Source: JBBSEX01 sp038239345
GTDB taxonomy: Bacteria; Acidobacteriota; Terriglobia; Bryobacterales; Bryobacteraceae
Length of the DNA: 64,000 nt
Direction of reading: 5' to 3'
Assembly (NCBI GenBank): GCA_038239345.1
Contig: JBBSEX010000003.1
Coordinates: 124,001-188,000, forward strand
A program made the translations under genes and the position numbers. Below are positions 26,125 to 34,426 of this stretch, piece after piece. The notes under the pieces were generated by a model that worked only from the letters and a program-made list of their open reading frames with translations, was not told where the DNA came from and made no database searches. Numbering within the stretch: position 1 is the first letter of the stretch; every line of letters begins with the position of its first letter.

Positions 26125-27114
26125 TTGCCCGCTGCAAAAATCACGGCGCTCGGCTGCTTTTCTCCGCCCGGCGTATTGACGAACGAAGATCTTGAGAAGC
26201 TGGTGGACACCAATAACCAGTGGATCGTCGAGCGAACCGGCATTCGCGAGCGGCATATCGCTGCCCCGGAGATCGCTACCTCCGACATGGCGGTGGAAGC
26301 GGCTAAAATCGCTCTCGCCCAGCGGGGAATCGAGGCTTCGGAACTGGACGCCATCATCGTCTGCACGGTGACGCCGGATATGCTCTTTCCGGCAACGGCG
26401 TGCCTGGTTCAGAACCGCATCGGTGCAAAAGGCGCGTGGGGCTTCGATCTGGTAGCCGCCTGCTCGGGATTTGTTTACGGTTTAACCACCGCCGCTCACC
26501 TCGTGAATGGAGGGTCGCACAAGAAAATCCTGGTGATTGGGTCGGACACAATGTCGCGCATTATCGACTACACGGACCGCGCGACGTGCATACTTTTCGG
26601 CGATAGCGCCGGCGCCATGCTGATTGAAGCCGCGTCCGAGGGCGAGGAAGGATTTGTAGGTTTCCTCAATGAAATCGATGGCTCAGGTGGAGATTACCTC
26701 AAGATGCCGGCCGGCGGAAGCCGCATGCCCGCTACCGCCGAAACCGTGGCTAACCGCCAGCATTACGTGAAGCAAGACGGCGCCCAGGTTTTCAAATACG
26801 CCGTCCGCAAGATGTACGAAACCTGCCGCGATCTTTTAGATCAGCATGGCCTCACCGCCGCCGATGTGGGTGTCATGATTCCTCATCAGGCGAATCGCCG
26901 CATCATCATCGCGGCGGCCGAGCGCCTTGGGATTGATCCCGATCGGGTGATCATCAACATTGATCGTTATGGAAATACAACGGCAGCCACGATACCCCTG
27001 GCAACCCGGGATGCCATCGAATCTGGCAAGCTGAAGAAAGGCGATCTGGTCCTGTTCGCCGCTGTCGGGGCCGGGTTCACGGTTGGCGCGAATCTCTGGA
27101 GATGGCAATATTAG
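26125..27114 (+). CDS. fabH: 3-oxoacyl-[acyl-carrier-protein] synthase III
   Basis: Condenses acetyl-CoA with malonyl-ACP to start fatty acid synthesis; cytoplasmic. TTG 26125 is chosen because AGGAGG (26115-26120) precedes it by 4 bases. In 329 residues the catalytic triad is present: Cys113 in DLVAACSGFVYGL, His in MIPHQANRRI and Asn in DRYGNTTAATIPLA. The N-terminal WIVERTGIRERHIA segment is also typical. The other fab genes are not in the window. It is followed at 6 bases by a dienelactone hydrolase and then by carbohydrate genes, so this run is not a simple fatty acid operon. Confidence 0.94.
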   Translation: MPAAKITALGCFSPPGVLTNEDLEKLVDTNNQWIVERTGIRERHIAAPEIATSDMAVEAAKIALAQRGIEASELDAIIVCTVTPDMLFPATACLVQNRIGAKGAWGFDLVAACSGFVYGLTTAAHLVNGGSHKKILVIGSDTMSRIIDYTDRATCILFGDSAGAMLIEAASEGEEGFVGFLNEIDGSGGDYLKMPAGGSRMPATAETVANRQHYVKQDGAQVFKYAVRKMYETCRDLLDQHGLTAADVGVMIPHQANRRIIIAAAERLGIDPDRVIINIDRYGNTTAATIPLATRDAIESGKLKKGDLVLFAAVGAGFTVGANLWRWQY

Positions 27115-27120
27115 GCAGGT

Positions 27121-27909
27121 ATGCTGATCAAAGACAGTGAGCACGTCGATCTCTCGACTCCCTCCGGCCCGATGCGAACCTATGTTTTTCGTCCGGCCGC
27201 TCCCGGAAAATATCCCGGCATTCTTTTCTACTCGGAGATTTTTCAACTCACCGATCCGGTGCGCCGCACCGCGGCCATGATCGCCGGACACGGCTACGTT
27301 GTCGCTGTACCGGAGATCTATCATGAGCTGGAGCCGAGAGGCGCGGTGCTTGGGTATGACCAGGCTGGCGCCGATATCGGCAATCGGCACAAGATTGAAA
27401 AACCGATCGCCGCCTATGATGCCGACGCCCGTGCGGTGCTCGAGTATCTAAAATCCCACAAGGCCTGTAGCGGACGGCTGGGAGCCTTTGGAATTTGTAT
27501 TGGCGGCCATTTAGCGTTCCGCGCCGCAATGAATCCCGATGTGCTCGGAACGGTTTGTTTCTACGCCACCGACATCCACAAAGGCAGCTTAGGCTTGGGG
27601 CAGAAAGATAATTCCCTGGAACGGGCCAGCGAGATCAAAGGCGAATTGCTGATGATCTGGGGCCGCCAGGATCCACACGTTTCGCCCGAAGGACGGCGCG
27701 TCGTATACGACCGTTTGATGGAAGTTGGCACAGTGCTGCAATGGCACGAAGTGAATGGGCAGCATGCCTTCCTGCGGGATGAAGGCCCGCGCTATGATCC
27801 GGCCCTCGCGCGCCAGTGCTATGGAATCGCGCTGGAATTGTTCCATCGGAAGCTGGGATTGGGTGACCTTTCAGACGCGCCCCCCGCCGCGCCGGAAAGC
27901 CGCCACTAG
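27121..27909 (+). CDS. Dienelactone hydrolase family protein
   Basis: 262-residue alpha/beta-hydrolase. The catalytic triad of the dienelactone hydrolase family is visible: the nucleophile cysteine in FGICIGGHLAF (about residue 123), Asp in IWGRQDPHVSP and His in NGQHAFLRDEG. The Glu that controls the nucleophile appears in YSEIFQLTDPVR. The natural substrate is uncertain: DLH acts on dienelactone in aromatic degradation, but many paralogues act on other esters. It starts 6 bases after fabH and ends 4 bases before the sugar isomerase start. Confidence 0.8.
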   Translation: MLIKDSEHVDLSTPSGPMRTYVFRPAAPGKYPGILFYSEIFQLTDPVRRTAAMIAGHGYVVAVPEIYHELEPRGAVLGYDQAGADIGNRHKIEKPIAAYDADARAVLEYLKSHKACSGRLGAFGICIGGHLAFRAAMNPDVLGTVCFYATDIHKGSLGLGQKDNSLERASEIKGELLMIWGRQDPHVSPEGRRVVYDRLMEVGTVLQWHEVNGQHAFLRDEGPRYDPALARQCYGIALELFHRKLGLGDLSDAPPAAPESRH

Positions 27910-27913
27910 CTGC

Positions 27914-28738
27914 ATGCCGTTTCGCCAAGCGATCTGCAACGAAGTGTTCGAAGATTGGGATTTCGGCGATGCCTGCCGGGCAATTCGCGCCGCCGGCTAT
28001 AGCGGAATCGAAATTTCTCCGTTCACACTTTCCCCCGAGCCGGCGTCCCTTTCGGCGCAACGACGGCGGGAATGTAGCGCCATCATCCGGGGCGAAGGGT
28101 TGGAGTTTGCCGGTCTGCACTGGCTAATGGTTGCGCCCGAAGGTCTGCACGTCACCACACCCGACGCGGCGCTGCGAGATAAAAGCTGGCGGCATATCCG
28201 CGATCTGGTGGACCTTTGCGCGGATCTCGGCGACGGCGGCGTAATGGTTTTCGGCTCTCCCAAACAACGAAATACAATCGGCGGTTCGACTGTGGCGGAA
28301 GCCACGGCTCGCTATCGAGACGGCCTAGCCGCGGTTGCTCCTCATGCACTTTCGCGGGGCGTCACCATCCTTGTGGAAGCGCTTCCAGCCGGCCAATGCG
28401 ACGTTGTAAACACGCTGGAAGATGCGGCGCGGATCGTGAATGAAATTGGCGTCGCGTCCATTCAGACGATGTTTGACACGCATAACGCCGTGGATGAATT
28501 GGAACTGCACGCCGTCCTCATCGAGCGATATTTTTCTCTTATCCGCCACGTTCACGTCAACGAACTGGATGGCCGCCATCCAGGTACGGGTGACTACGAC
28601 TTTCGAAGCATTCTTAGAGTTCTGGAAGAACGTCATTATTCCGGCTGGGTTTCACTGGAGGTTTTCGATTTTTCGGCTGGGGCCGAAGCGATCGCTGGCG
28701 AATCTCTGCGTTATCTAAAGGCTCAAATTTCCACATGA
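27914..28738 (+). CDS. Sugar phosphate isomerase/epimerase family TIM-barrel protein
   Basis: 274 residues from ATG 27914 (frame open from 27755). TIM barrel of the AP-endonuclease-2/xylose-isomerase-like superfamily: it begins MPFRQAICNEVF, has GYSGIEISPFTL (strand 2), LVDLCADLGDGGVMVFGSP, EALPAGQCDVVN, MFDTHNAV (metal-binding D/H) and HVHVNELDGRHPGTGDYDF near the end (metal-binding H and E). Acid and His ligands for a divalent metal are present. Reaction unknown; members include hydroxypyruvate isomerase and inosose isomerase. The stop overlaps the next gene start by 4 bases (ATGA). Confidence 0.78.
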   Translation: MPFRQAICNEVFEDWDFGDACRAIRAAGYSGIEISPFTLSPEPASLSAQRRRECSAIIRGEGLEFAGLHWLMVAPEGLHVTTPDAALRDKSWRHIRDLVDLCADLGDGGVMVFGSPKQRNTIGGSTVAEATARYRDGLAAVAPHALSRGVTILVEALPAGQCDVVNTLEDAARIVNEIGVASIQTMFDTHNAVDELELHAVLIERYFSLIRHVHVNELDGRHPGTGDYDFRSILRVLEERHYSGWVSLEVFDFSAGAEAIAGESLRYLKAQIST

Positions 28739-29685
28739 AACGATACGTAATCACCGGAGGCGCGGGCTTCATCGGATCCTCGCTGGCAAGACATCTGTCG
28801 CGGGTAAGCGCCGGACAGATCGCCGTCATCGATAATTTGCTGAGTGGTAAAGCCGAAAATTTGGATGGCGTCGAACGCGTGGACTTGCATCGCGTCGATA
28901 TCCGGAACTACAATGCCATCGCGCCAATCGTCAAGGGCGCCGATGTCGTATTCCACTTGGCCGCGATTCCCTCTGTGCCGCGTTCGATTGATGACCCCGT
29001 CCCATCCCACGAGGTAAATATCGATGGTACTTTTCAAGTACTGCGGGCTTCGGTCGATGGCGGAGTGCGGCGAGTGGTCTATGCGGCGTCATCGTCGGCT
29101 TACGGCGATACCGAAATGCTTCCGAAGGTAGAGACGATGTTGCCGCGACCCAAATCGCCATATGCGGTACAGAAGTTGCTTGGCGAGTATTATCTCGGGG
29201 CTTTTTCCAGCTGCTATGGTCTGGAAACCGTGGCCCTGCGATTTTTCAATGTGTACGGGCCCCGCCAGGATCCGTCGAGCCCCTACTCCGGCGTGCTTTC
29301 GCTATTCATGACGGCGCTTCTCGATAAGCGGGCTCCGACTCTGTTTGGCAACGGAGAGCAATCGCGCGATTTCACCTACGTCGACGATGTCGCCGAACTC
29401 TGTTGGAAAGCGGCTAACGCTGGCGGCGTCTCGGGCCAGGTGTTTAACGCGGGAAACGGGAATCGTTACACGCTGAATCAAACCTGGATGCTGCTGCAGC
29501 AGATTGCAGGTGTCAACATTCCGCCGAACTTCGGACCCTCCCGCGCTGGAGACGTTCAGGATTCGCAAGCCGACACAGTGGCGGCAACCGAGAGACTCGG
29601 ACACGCGCCACAGTTCAGTTTTGAACAAGGCCTGCGGTGCACGCTCGATTGGTACCGCTCGGTCTACGGGACGCACAAGCCCTGA
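28735..29685 (+). CDS. NAD-dependent epimerase/dehydratase (UDP-sugar 4-epimerase-like)
   Basis: 316-residue extended SDR. The NAD-binding motif is VITGGAGFIGSSLARHL; FHLAAIPSVPRSIDDP carries the usual early contact; the catalytic serine and Tyr-Lys are in YAASSSAYGD and SPYAVQKLLGEYY (YxxxK). GLETVALRFFNVYGPRQDP and SRDFTYVDDVAEL are typical of UDP-GlcNAc/UDP-Glc C4-epimerases such as WbpP and GalE. Cytoplasmic, making nucleotide sugars for polysaccharide. Together with galU (49538-50425) it suggests envelope polysaccharide synthesis. It overlaps the isomerase gene upstream by 4 bases. Confidence 0.85.
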   Translation: MKRYVITGGAGFIGSSLARHLSRVSAGQIAVIDNLLSGKAENLDGVERVDLHRVDIRNYNAIAPIVKGADVVFHLAAIPSVPRSIDDPVPSHEVNIDGTFQVLRASVDGGVRRVVYAASSSAYGDTEMLPKVETMLPRPKSPYAVQKLLGEYYLGAFSSCYGLETVALRFFNVYGPRQDPSSPYSGVLSLFMTALLDKRAPTLFGNGEQSRDFTYVDDVAELCWKAANAGGVSGQVFNAGNGNRYTLNQTWMLLQQIAGVNIPPNFGPSRAGDVQDSQADTVAATERLGHAPQFSFEQGLRCTLDWYRSVYGTHKP

Positions 29686-29701
29686 ATGTTAGGATTGGGT
29701 T

Positions 29702-30262
29702 GTGTTCCTGCAGAATCAGTTCGAGCGTAACTTCCTGACGACTTCGGTGGATTACGTATTTAACTGGGCCAGAAAATCGTCACTGTGGCCAATGTCATTC
29801 GGCTTGGCATGCTGCGCGATCGAGATGATTGCCTCCACCACCGCCCGTTTCGACATGGCGCGATTCGGCGCTGAAGTTTTTCGCCCAAGTCCGCGGCAAT
29901 CCGATCTGATGATCGTCGCCGGAACAGTCACGCTGAAGATGGCTCCGGTGCTGAAGCGTCTTTACGATCAGATGCCCGAGCCGAAGTGGGTAATTTCCAT
30001 GGGCGCCTGTTCTAGCGTGGGTGGTCCGTTCAACACTTATTCCGTTTTACAGGGTGTCGACAAAATCGTTCCGGTGGATGTGTACGTGATCGGGTGCCCG
30101 CCCAGGCCGGAGAATTTATTCTACGCGTTGATGAAGCTGCAGGATAAAATCGACCAGTCGACCACGTTGATCAAGCGGCCAACGGAAGTGCGGCTGAACG
30201 AAGCGATGCTCGAGAACTTTAAAAAACAAGTTATGGTTTCTCAGGTCGGCGTACCGGTTTAG
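29702..30262 (+). CDS. nuoB: NADH-quinone oxidoreductase subunit B (stand-alone)
   Basis: 186 residues from GTG 29702. It contains the four cysteines that bind the terminal [4Fe-4S] cluster N2: the tandem pair in FGLACCAIEMI, C in SMGACSSVGG and C in VIGCPPRPE. The length and N-terminal DYVFNWARKSSLWPM match NuoB of the peripheral arm of complex I, which passes electrons to quinone. No other nuo gene is adjacent; the neighbours are an epimerase and pgeF. Either the complex I genes are scattered or this is a paralogue of a NuoB encoded elsewhere. Confidence 0.93.
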   Translation: MFLQNQFERNFLTTSVDYVFNWARKSSLWPMSFGLACCAIEMIASTTARFDMARFGAEVFRPSPRQSDLMIVAGTVTLKMAPVLKRLYDQMPEPKWVISMGACSSVGGPFNTYSVLQGVDKIVPVDVYVIGCPPRPENLFYALMKLQDKIDQSTTLIKRPTEVRLNEAMLENFKKQVMVSQVGVPV

Positions 30263-30266
30263 CGCC

Positions 30267-30932
30267 GTGTTCACGCTCACCGCGAGAGGTACGCATGAAC
30301 TGGATGAGTTCCGTCAATTTGATTGGCTGGAGCATGGGTTCGGTACGAAGTTATCGGGCGACTGGCCGCGCGGAGAACGAGCAACACTGCTGCAAACACA
30401 TTCCGACACCGCGATCGTCGTCGACGGAGAGCGAAATTGCGTGGGTGAAGGGGACGCTCTGATTACTGCCCGCCCCGGAGTGTTCATCAGCGTTCGTTCA
30501 GCCGACTGCGTCCCGATACTCCTGGTGGATTCGGTGCACAGAGTGGTCGCCGCCGTTCATGCGGGATGGCGTGGCACCGTAAAACAAATAGCGGTGTCGG
30601 TGTTGACGCGAATGTGTCGCGCCTTCGACACGCGTCCAACGGATGTGTTCGCCGCCATCGGGCCCTCCATCGGTGGCTGTTGTTATACCGTCGGCGCGGA
30701 TGTTGCGACACAATTTGGGTTCGTTTTTCCCGAGCGGGCAGACTTGGGAGGCGAAACTAAGATCGACCTCACGCTCGCTAATACACGCTTGCTTGAACAA
30801 GCTGGCATACCAGCGGGGCAAATCTACAACGCGTCAATTTGTACGTATTGCAATCCAGAACTCGAATCGTATCGCAGGGATGGAGTGCAGTCGAGGCGGA
30901 TGGTATCTGGGGTTCGAATTTTAGACCACTAG
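30267..30932 (+). CDS. pgeF: Peptidoglycan editing factor PgeF (YfiH/LACC1 family)
   Basis: 221 residues, GTG start at 30267, 4 bases after nuoB. The CNF1/YfiH-like putative cysteine hydrolase fold has its three zinc/active-site residues: His in LLQTHSDTAIV, Cys in RSADCVPILLVD and His in AAVHAGWRGTVK. In Escherichia coli the protein removes misincorporated amino acids from peptidoglycan precursors; LACC1 relatives act on purine nucleosides. Older annotations call it polyphenol oxidase or laccase. The family is clear, the exact substrate is not. It ends just before a convergent DksA-like gene. Confidence 0.88.
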   Translation: MFTLTARGTHELDEFRQFDWLEHGFGTKLSGDWPRGERATLLQTHSDTAIVVDGERNCVGEGDALITARPGVFISVRSADCVPILLVDSVHRVVAAVHAGWRGTVKQIAVSVLTRMCRAFDTRPTDVFAAIGPSIGGCCYTVGADVATQFGFVFPERADLGGETKIDLTLANTRLLEQAGIPAGQIYNASICTYCNPELESYRRDGVQSRRMVSGVRILDH

Positions 30933-30947
30933 TTTATGAGACCAACA

Positions 30948-30975
30948 GGACGCGAACCCTCAGTTGTTCGCGCCC
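30948..30975. terminator. Hairpin between convergent pgeF and DksA-like genes
   Basis: CGCGAAC (30951-30957) pairs with GTTCGCG (30966-30972) over an 8-base loop; GG (30948-30949) and CC (30974-30975) extend the stem past one mismatch. It sits in the 64-base gap between two convergent genes and could end both transcripts. No T-tract. Confidence 0.4.
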
Positions 30976-30996
30976 CTTGGGAGGAAAGAACTTCGA

Positions 30997-31380
30997 TTAT
31001 GCCGCGTGTACAAGCAAGTCGTCGAAGCTCTCGGTGCCCTCTTCCTGATGGCGGTCGGCCGCTTCCTGGCAGGAGATACAATATGGCGTCCACGGCACAG
31101 CCGCGAGGCGCTTCGGGCTAATATCTTCTTCGCAATGCAAACACACTCCGAATGCACCTTCGTCAATGCGGCGCAAAGCTGCGCGCACATTGCGCAATAG
31201 GTTGGAATCACGGTCGAGATTTCGGATCGCTAACTCGCGTTCCGCCGCGTGTTGGACTTCATCCAATGCGTCCGGGCTCTTTTCGATTGTGATTGCATCG
31301 CGATTCCTCAGCACTCGCGACAACTCGGCTTGCTTTGTTTCGAGGATGTCCTTAAATCGGTTCAACTCAGTCTTGTTCAT
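30997..31380 (-). CDS. TraR/DksA-family zinc-finger regulator
   Basis: 127 residues. An N-terminal coiled coil (residues 1-75, LNRFKDILETKQAELSRVL) with an acidic tip (SPDALDEVQ, the two-Asp pattern) precedes the zinc finger CxxC-X17-CxxC, CLHCEEDISPKR to YCISC. It is shorter than E. coli DksA (151) and so could be DksA2 or a TraR-like protein. Such proteins bind in the secondary channel of RNA polymerase and adjust transcription with ppGpp. The ribosome site AGGGAGA precedes the ATG. It is transcribed away from the membrane protein gene at 31888. Confidence 0.85.
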   Translation of the reverse strand: MNKTELNRFKDILETKQAELSRVLRNRDAITIEKSPDALDEVQHAAERELAIRNLDRDSNLLRNVRAALRRIDEGAFGVCLHCEEDISPKRLAAVPWTPYCISCQEAADRHQEEGTESFDDLLVHAA

Positions 31381-31887
31381 GGTCGGTCTCCCTTCGATTG
31401 TTTTCGTTTTACAGTCTGTCGTTCACTGAAATTCTTAGACGTAGCAATCTTCGAAAAGGTTCAAGTTCGTGCGTACCTTCAAACACGGAATTCCACTACA
31501 AATACATTGGTCTCAAAACTCTTCGGTGGCGAATACTGCTGTGGCTGGCCGCTTACTGCGGCATGGGCGGATTCAGAGGTTTCGCTCGAAGCTGACCTGC
31601 GGCAGAACGATTTCTCGCCTGCCGAGACCACTTCCAATTTCCTAGCTCCGAAGATCATACCACAACCGGATAGCACTTCAAAGGCCAATTCAATCCACCG
31701 TCTGCTGCCGGTTTCTAATCGCCCACAACCGGAAATCTCGCCGTGCCGATCGCCGACGTCGCATCTTCACTTTTCACCCGCTCGCTTGTCCGCCTTGTAG
31801 AACCGACGGTATTTAGCTAACGAGTATGTGTATACCGACGGATGGAAGATCCGGGGGTTTCACTAACCTTTGCGTATACTGTAGGGG
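31381..31887. other. 507-base intergenic stretch
   Basis: Lies between the starts of two divergent genes and should hold both promoters. Several short overlapping frames exist (for example 31398-31595 and a plus-strand frame ending at 31800), one with a hydrophobic stretch RWRILLWLAAY, but none has a convincing ribosome site or family pattern. I see no supported gene here. Confidence 0.4.
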
Positions 31888-33564
31888 TTGCGGGCCAAAA
31901 CTCTCAGTACTGACGCATATTTTCCCCGATCTGCAATCATTGCGGCGGTTGCATGCACTGTTTACATCCTCGTCAGTTGCCTGTTCATTCCTTATCCCGG
32001 CATTCAAAATGACGAAGCGCTGTTCGCGATTCCGCTGTACGATCCTCCACATACTTTTTTCACGATCACGGCTTTCCACCATAAAGTTCCGTTAATGATA
32101 ATGAGCTATGTTGGCGCGCTTAAATCCTGGATTTACGCCGCTGTGTTTCAAATCTGGATTCCCACCGCCATTTCGGTACGCCTTCCGATGATCCTTATCA
32201 GTGCGATCTCGATTTGGTGCTTTTATCGTCTGCTGGTGCGTATCGGAGGCCATAGAGCGGCAGTCTGCGGAGTACTGCTTCTGGCGACCGATGCGACTTA
32301 TCTTCTGACCTCTTGCTACGACTGGGGCCCGGTGGCCATCCAGCATCTTTGTCTTATCGCCGGAATGCTGGGAATAATTAGGTTCTACGGAATAATTTCT
32401 CAAAAAAAGATAATATTCCACGCGGAGCTATCGCTGGCGGCCGGCTTTCTCTTCTTTGGTCTGGGGCTATGGGATAAAGCATTGTTCATCTGGCTGCTGG
32501 GAGGAATGGGCATCGCCGCGCTTGCCATCTTTCCAAAACAACTTTGGTCGGCGCTCACTCCGCGGCGGATTATGATTGCGGCCGCTGCGTTTCTGATTGG
32601 CGCATTGCCGGTAGTGATCTACAACATTCGCCAGCCGCTGCAGACATTTCGCGGTAACGCCAAAATCACGACTGAGGATTGGGGAGGGAAGCTCCTGCAG
32701 GTCCGCCTCAATCTGGAAGGGCGCGGGTTATTCGGATATATAGTCAACGAAGATTCGGCTGAGAATCCCCGTGAACCGGAAACCAGGATGGAACGGGCCT
32801 CGATTTGGCTTAGCCGCGTGGCAGGCGAACGGCGCGTAGGTTTCTTAGGTTATGCGCTATTCGCCGCCCTCATTTTCGCTCCCTTTTGGTGGCGGTCGAG
32901 AGTACGCCCGGCGATCTTCTTTTCGCTAATCACCCTCCTGATCGCCTGGCTGCAAATGGCCCTCACTAAGGATGCAGGGGGAGCAGCCCATCACGTGGTG
33001 CTGCTCTGGCCCTTTCCTCATTTGATTGTTGCCGTGGCTTTTGCCGAAGCATCGCGACGCATTCCGCGCCTTGGTACTGTCGTACTGGCGGTGGTCCTGG
33101 TGGTGGTTTGCGGCCAGAACTTGCTGGTGTTGAATCAGTATCTTTCCCAACTCATCCGCAACGGCGCCGCCGGTAACTGGACGGACGCCCTATATCCACT
33201 GGCCGACGCAGCGAAGAATCTGAAGGCCAGCGATATTTACATCATCGATTGGGGAATCCTGAATACGGTTGGCTTGCTGGATCGCGGACAATTGCCGTTG
33301 CGCGTGGCTAACGATCCTTTCATGAGCGACACGCCAACGGCAGTTGATAAACAGACGGCCTCGGCATGGGTCGCAAATTCATCCGGCGTCTTCGTCGGGC
33401 ACGTCGAAGGCAAGGAGGAATTCGCGGGGGTGGGCGCGAGGCTCAAAACAATGGCCGAAGCCGCCGGCTATCGCAAAGTGATTATCGCCCTGGTGAATGA
33501 TCGCAACGGGCGTCCTACCTTTGAAATTTTCCGCTTCGCCCAAGCCGCGAGTACTTTCCAGTAA
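31888..33564 (+). CDS. Polytopic membrane glycosyltransferase-like protein (GT39/ArnT-like)
   Basis: 558 residues, probable TTG start at 31888. About 11-12 hydrophobic segments fill residues 15-420 (for example YILVSCLFIPYPG, LPMILISAISIWCFYRL, AIQHLCLIAGMLGIIRFY, LGTVVLAVVLVVVCGQNLLV). After the first segment is GIQNDEALFAIPLY, the acidic DE pair in the first periplasmic loop that lipid-linked sugar transferases of GT-C type use for catalysis. A soluble C-terminal tail of about 130 residues follows. Role inferred as transfer of a sugar from a polyprenyl-phosphate donor to an envelope acceptor; the acceptor is unknown. It stands alone. Confidence 0.7.
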   Translation: MRAKTLSTDAYFPRSAIIAAVACTVYILVSCLFIPYPGIQNDEALFAIPLYDPPHTFFTITAFHHKVPLMIMSYVGALKSWIYAAVFQIWIPTAISVRLPMILISAISIWCFYRLLVRIGGHRAAVCGVLLLATDATYLLTSCYDWGPVAIQHLCLIAGMLGIIRFYGIISQKKIIFHAELSLAAGFLFFGLGLWDKALFIWLLGGMGIAALAIFPKQLWSALTPRRIMIAAAAFLIGALPVVIYNIRQPLQTFRGNAKITTEDWGGKLLQVRLNLEGRGLFGYIVNEDSAENPREPETRMERASIWLSRVAGERRVGFLGYALFAALIFAPFWWRSRVRPAIFFSLITLLIAWLQMALTKDAGGAAHHVVLLWPFPHLIVAVAFAEASRRIPRLGTVVLAVVLVVVCGQNLLVLNQYLSQLIRNGAAGNWTDALYPLADAAKNLKASDIYIIDWGILNTVGLLDRGQLPLRVANDPFMSDTPTAVDKQTASAWVANSSGVFVGHVEGKEEFAGVGARLKTMAEAAGYRKVIIALVNDRNGRPTFEIFRFAQAASTFQ

Positions 33565-33898
33565 CGCAATTGTGGACGGATAACACGCGTGGCGGGGTGC
33601 GATGTCTCACTTGGGTCTCAGAGACTGTTGCAATGGTTCGCGTTACCGTGGCGCGTTACATGCATTGAATGGAAACGAGCCGTGAGGTCTCGATGCGCAG
33701 GCTTCCCTCGTTCTCAATCTCCTTGCCGGCTGGCGTGGCGAATAAGCCCACGGCGGAATCGGAGCCGCTGCGTGCCAGTGCGGTGGATTTTGGGGCGAGC
33801 AGTCGCGGGAATCGCGCGCGGAGGTCTGCATCTGATTCATGCCGGGACCTTGCGGCTTTACGTCACCATTGCGGCGACACGGTGCGATTCGACGTCCG
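33565..33898. other. 334-base gap with no supported gene
   Basis: Between the membrane protein gene and the convergent HNH endonuclease gene. A plus-strand frame at 33669-33902 encodes 77 residues of arbitrary composition (many Ser, Ala, Arg) and lacks a ribosome site; it is probably not a gene. No hairpin or repeat stands out. Confidence 0.5.
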
Positions 33899-34426
33899 TT
33901 AATAGAACAGGTACTTGCGCCATTGGTCGTCGCTCTTCGCCAGCAGGCGCATCAAGTGGCGGCTGGTATGCAAGCTGAATGGTCGCGGGGCGCGAGCCAG
34001 GCGCATGCCGGCTTCTTCAGGCGTGCGGCAGCCTTTGCGATTGTTGCAATAGTGGCAGCAGGCGACAAGGTTTTCCCAGGCCGTTTCGCCCGCCCGGGAG
34101 CGGGGAATCACGTGATCAAGCGTCAGCTCTCCCGACGGCAGGATCTTCATGCAGTACTGACACGTATATTTGTCGCGCATCAGAATGTTCTTGCGGGATA
34201 ACGCCCGGGTCTGGTGCGGGATGCGCCGGTATTCGAGTAAGCGGATGACCGATGGCACGCGCATCGTATTGCGGCAGGAGTGCAGATGCGTTGTGCCGTG
34301 TTCTTCCGCCGAGGCCACGCCCTTCAGCACCAGCACCACGGCGCGGCGGGCGGCGCATATATTAATCGGCTCATAGCTGGCGTTCAACACGAGCACTGGT
34401 TTATGTAATCGATCCAAACTGGTCAT
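33899..34426 (-). CDS. HNH endonuclease domain protein
   Basis: 175 residues. The N-terminal half (LVLNASYEPINICAARRAVV) is the conserved start of a family of bacterial HNH proteins sometimes called the McrA-like or phage-like group. The zinc and catalytic core is YTCQYCMKILPSGEL, then LTLDHVIPRSRAGE (catalytic H) and NLVACCHYCNNRKG (CxxC and N). Stand-alone HNH proteins of this group occur widely without a methylase partner; restriction activity is not implied. It starts inside the stop codon of the ComF gene (4-base overlap), so it ends a translation-coupled pair at the end of a 10-kb minus-strand run. Confidence 0.85.
   Translation of the reverse strand: MTSLDRLHKPVLVLNASYEPINICAARRAVVLVLKGVASAEEHGTTHLHSCRNTMRVPSVIRLLEYRRIPHQTRALSRKNILMRDKYTCQYCMKILPSGELTLDHVIPRSRAGETAWENLVACCHYCNNRKGCRTPEEAGMRLARAPRPFSLHTSRHLMRLLAKSDDQWRKYLFY

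Noticed and set aside
31249..31800. 183-codon plus-strand frame partly over the DksA-like gene
   Set aside because: The first half is antisense to a real gene and the rest shows no family pattern.
33669..33902. 77-codon plus-strand frame
   Set aside because: Ser/Ala/Arg-rich, no ribosome site, no recognisable pattern.
33899..34426. HNH endonuclease as part of a restriction or defence system
   Set aside because: No methylase, helicase or specificity subunit nearby; it is coupled with comF inside a housekeeping operon.
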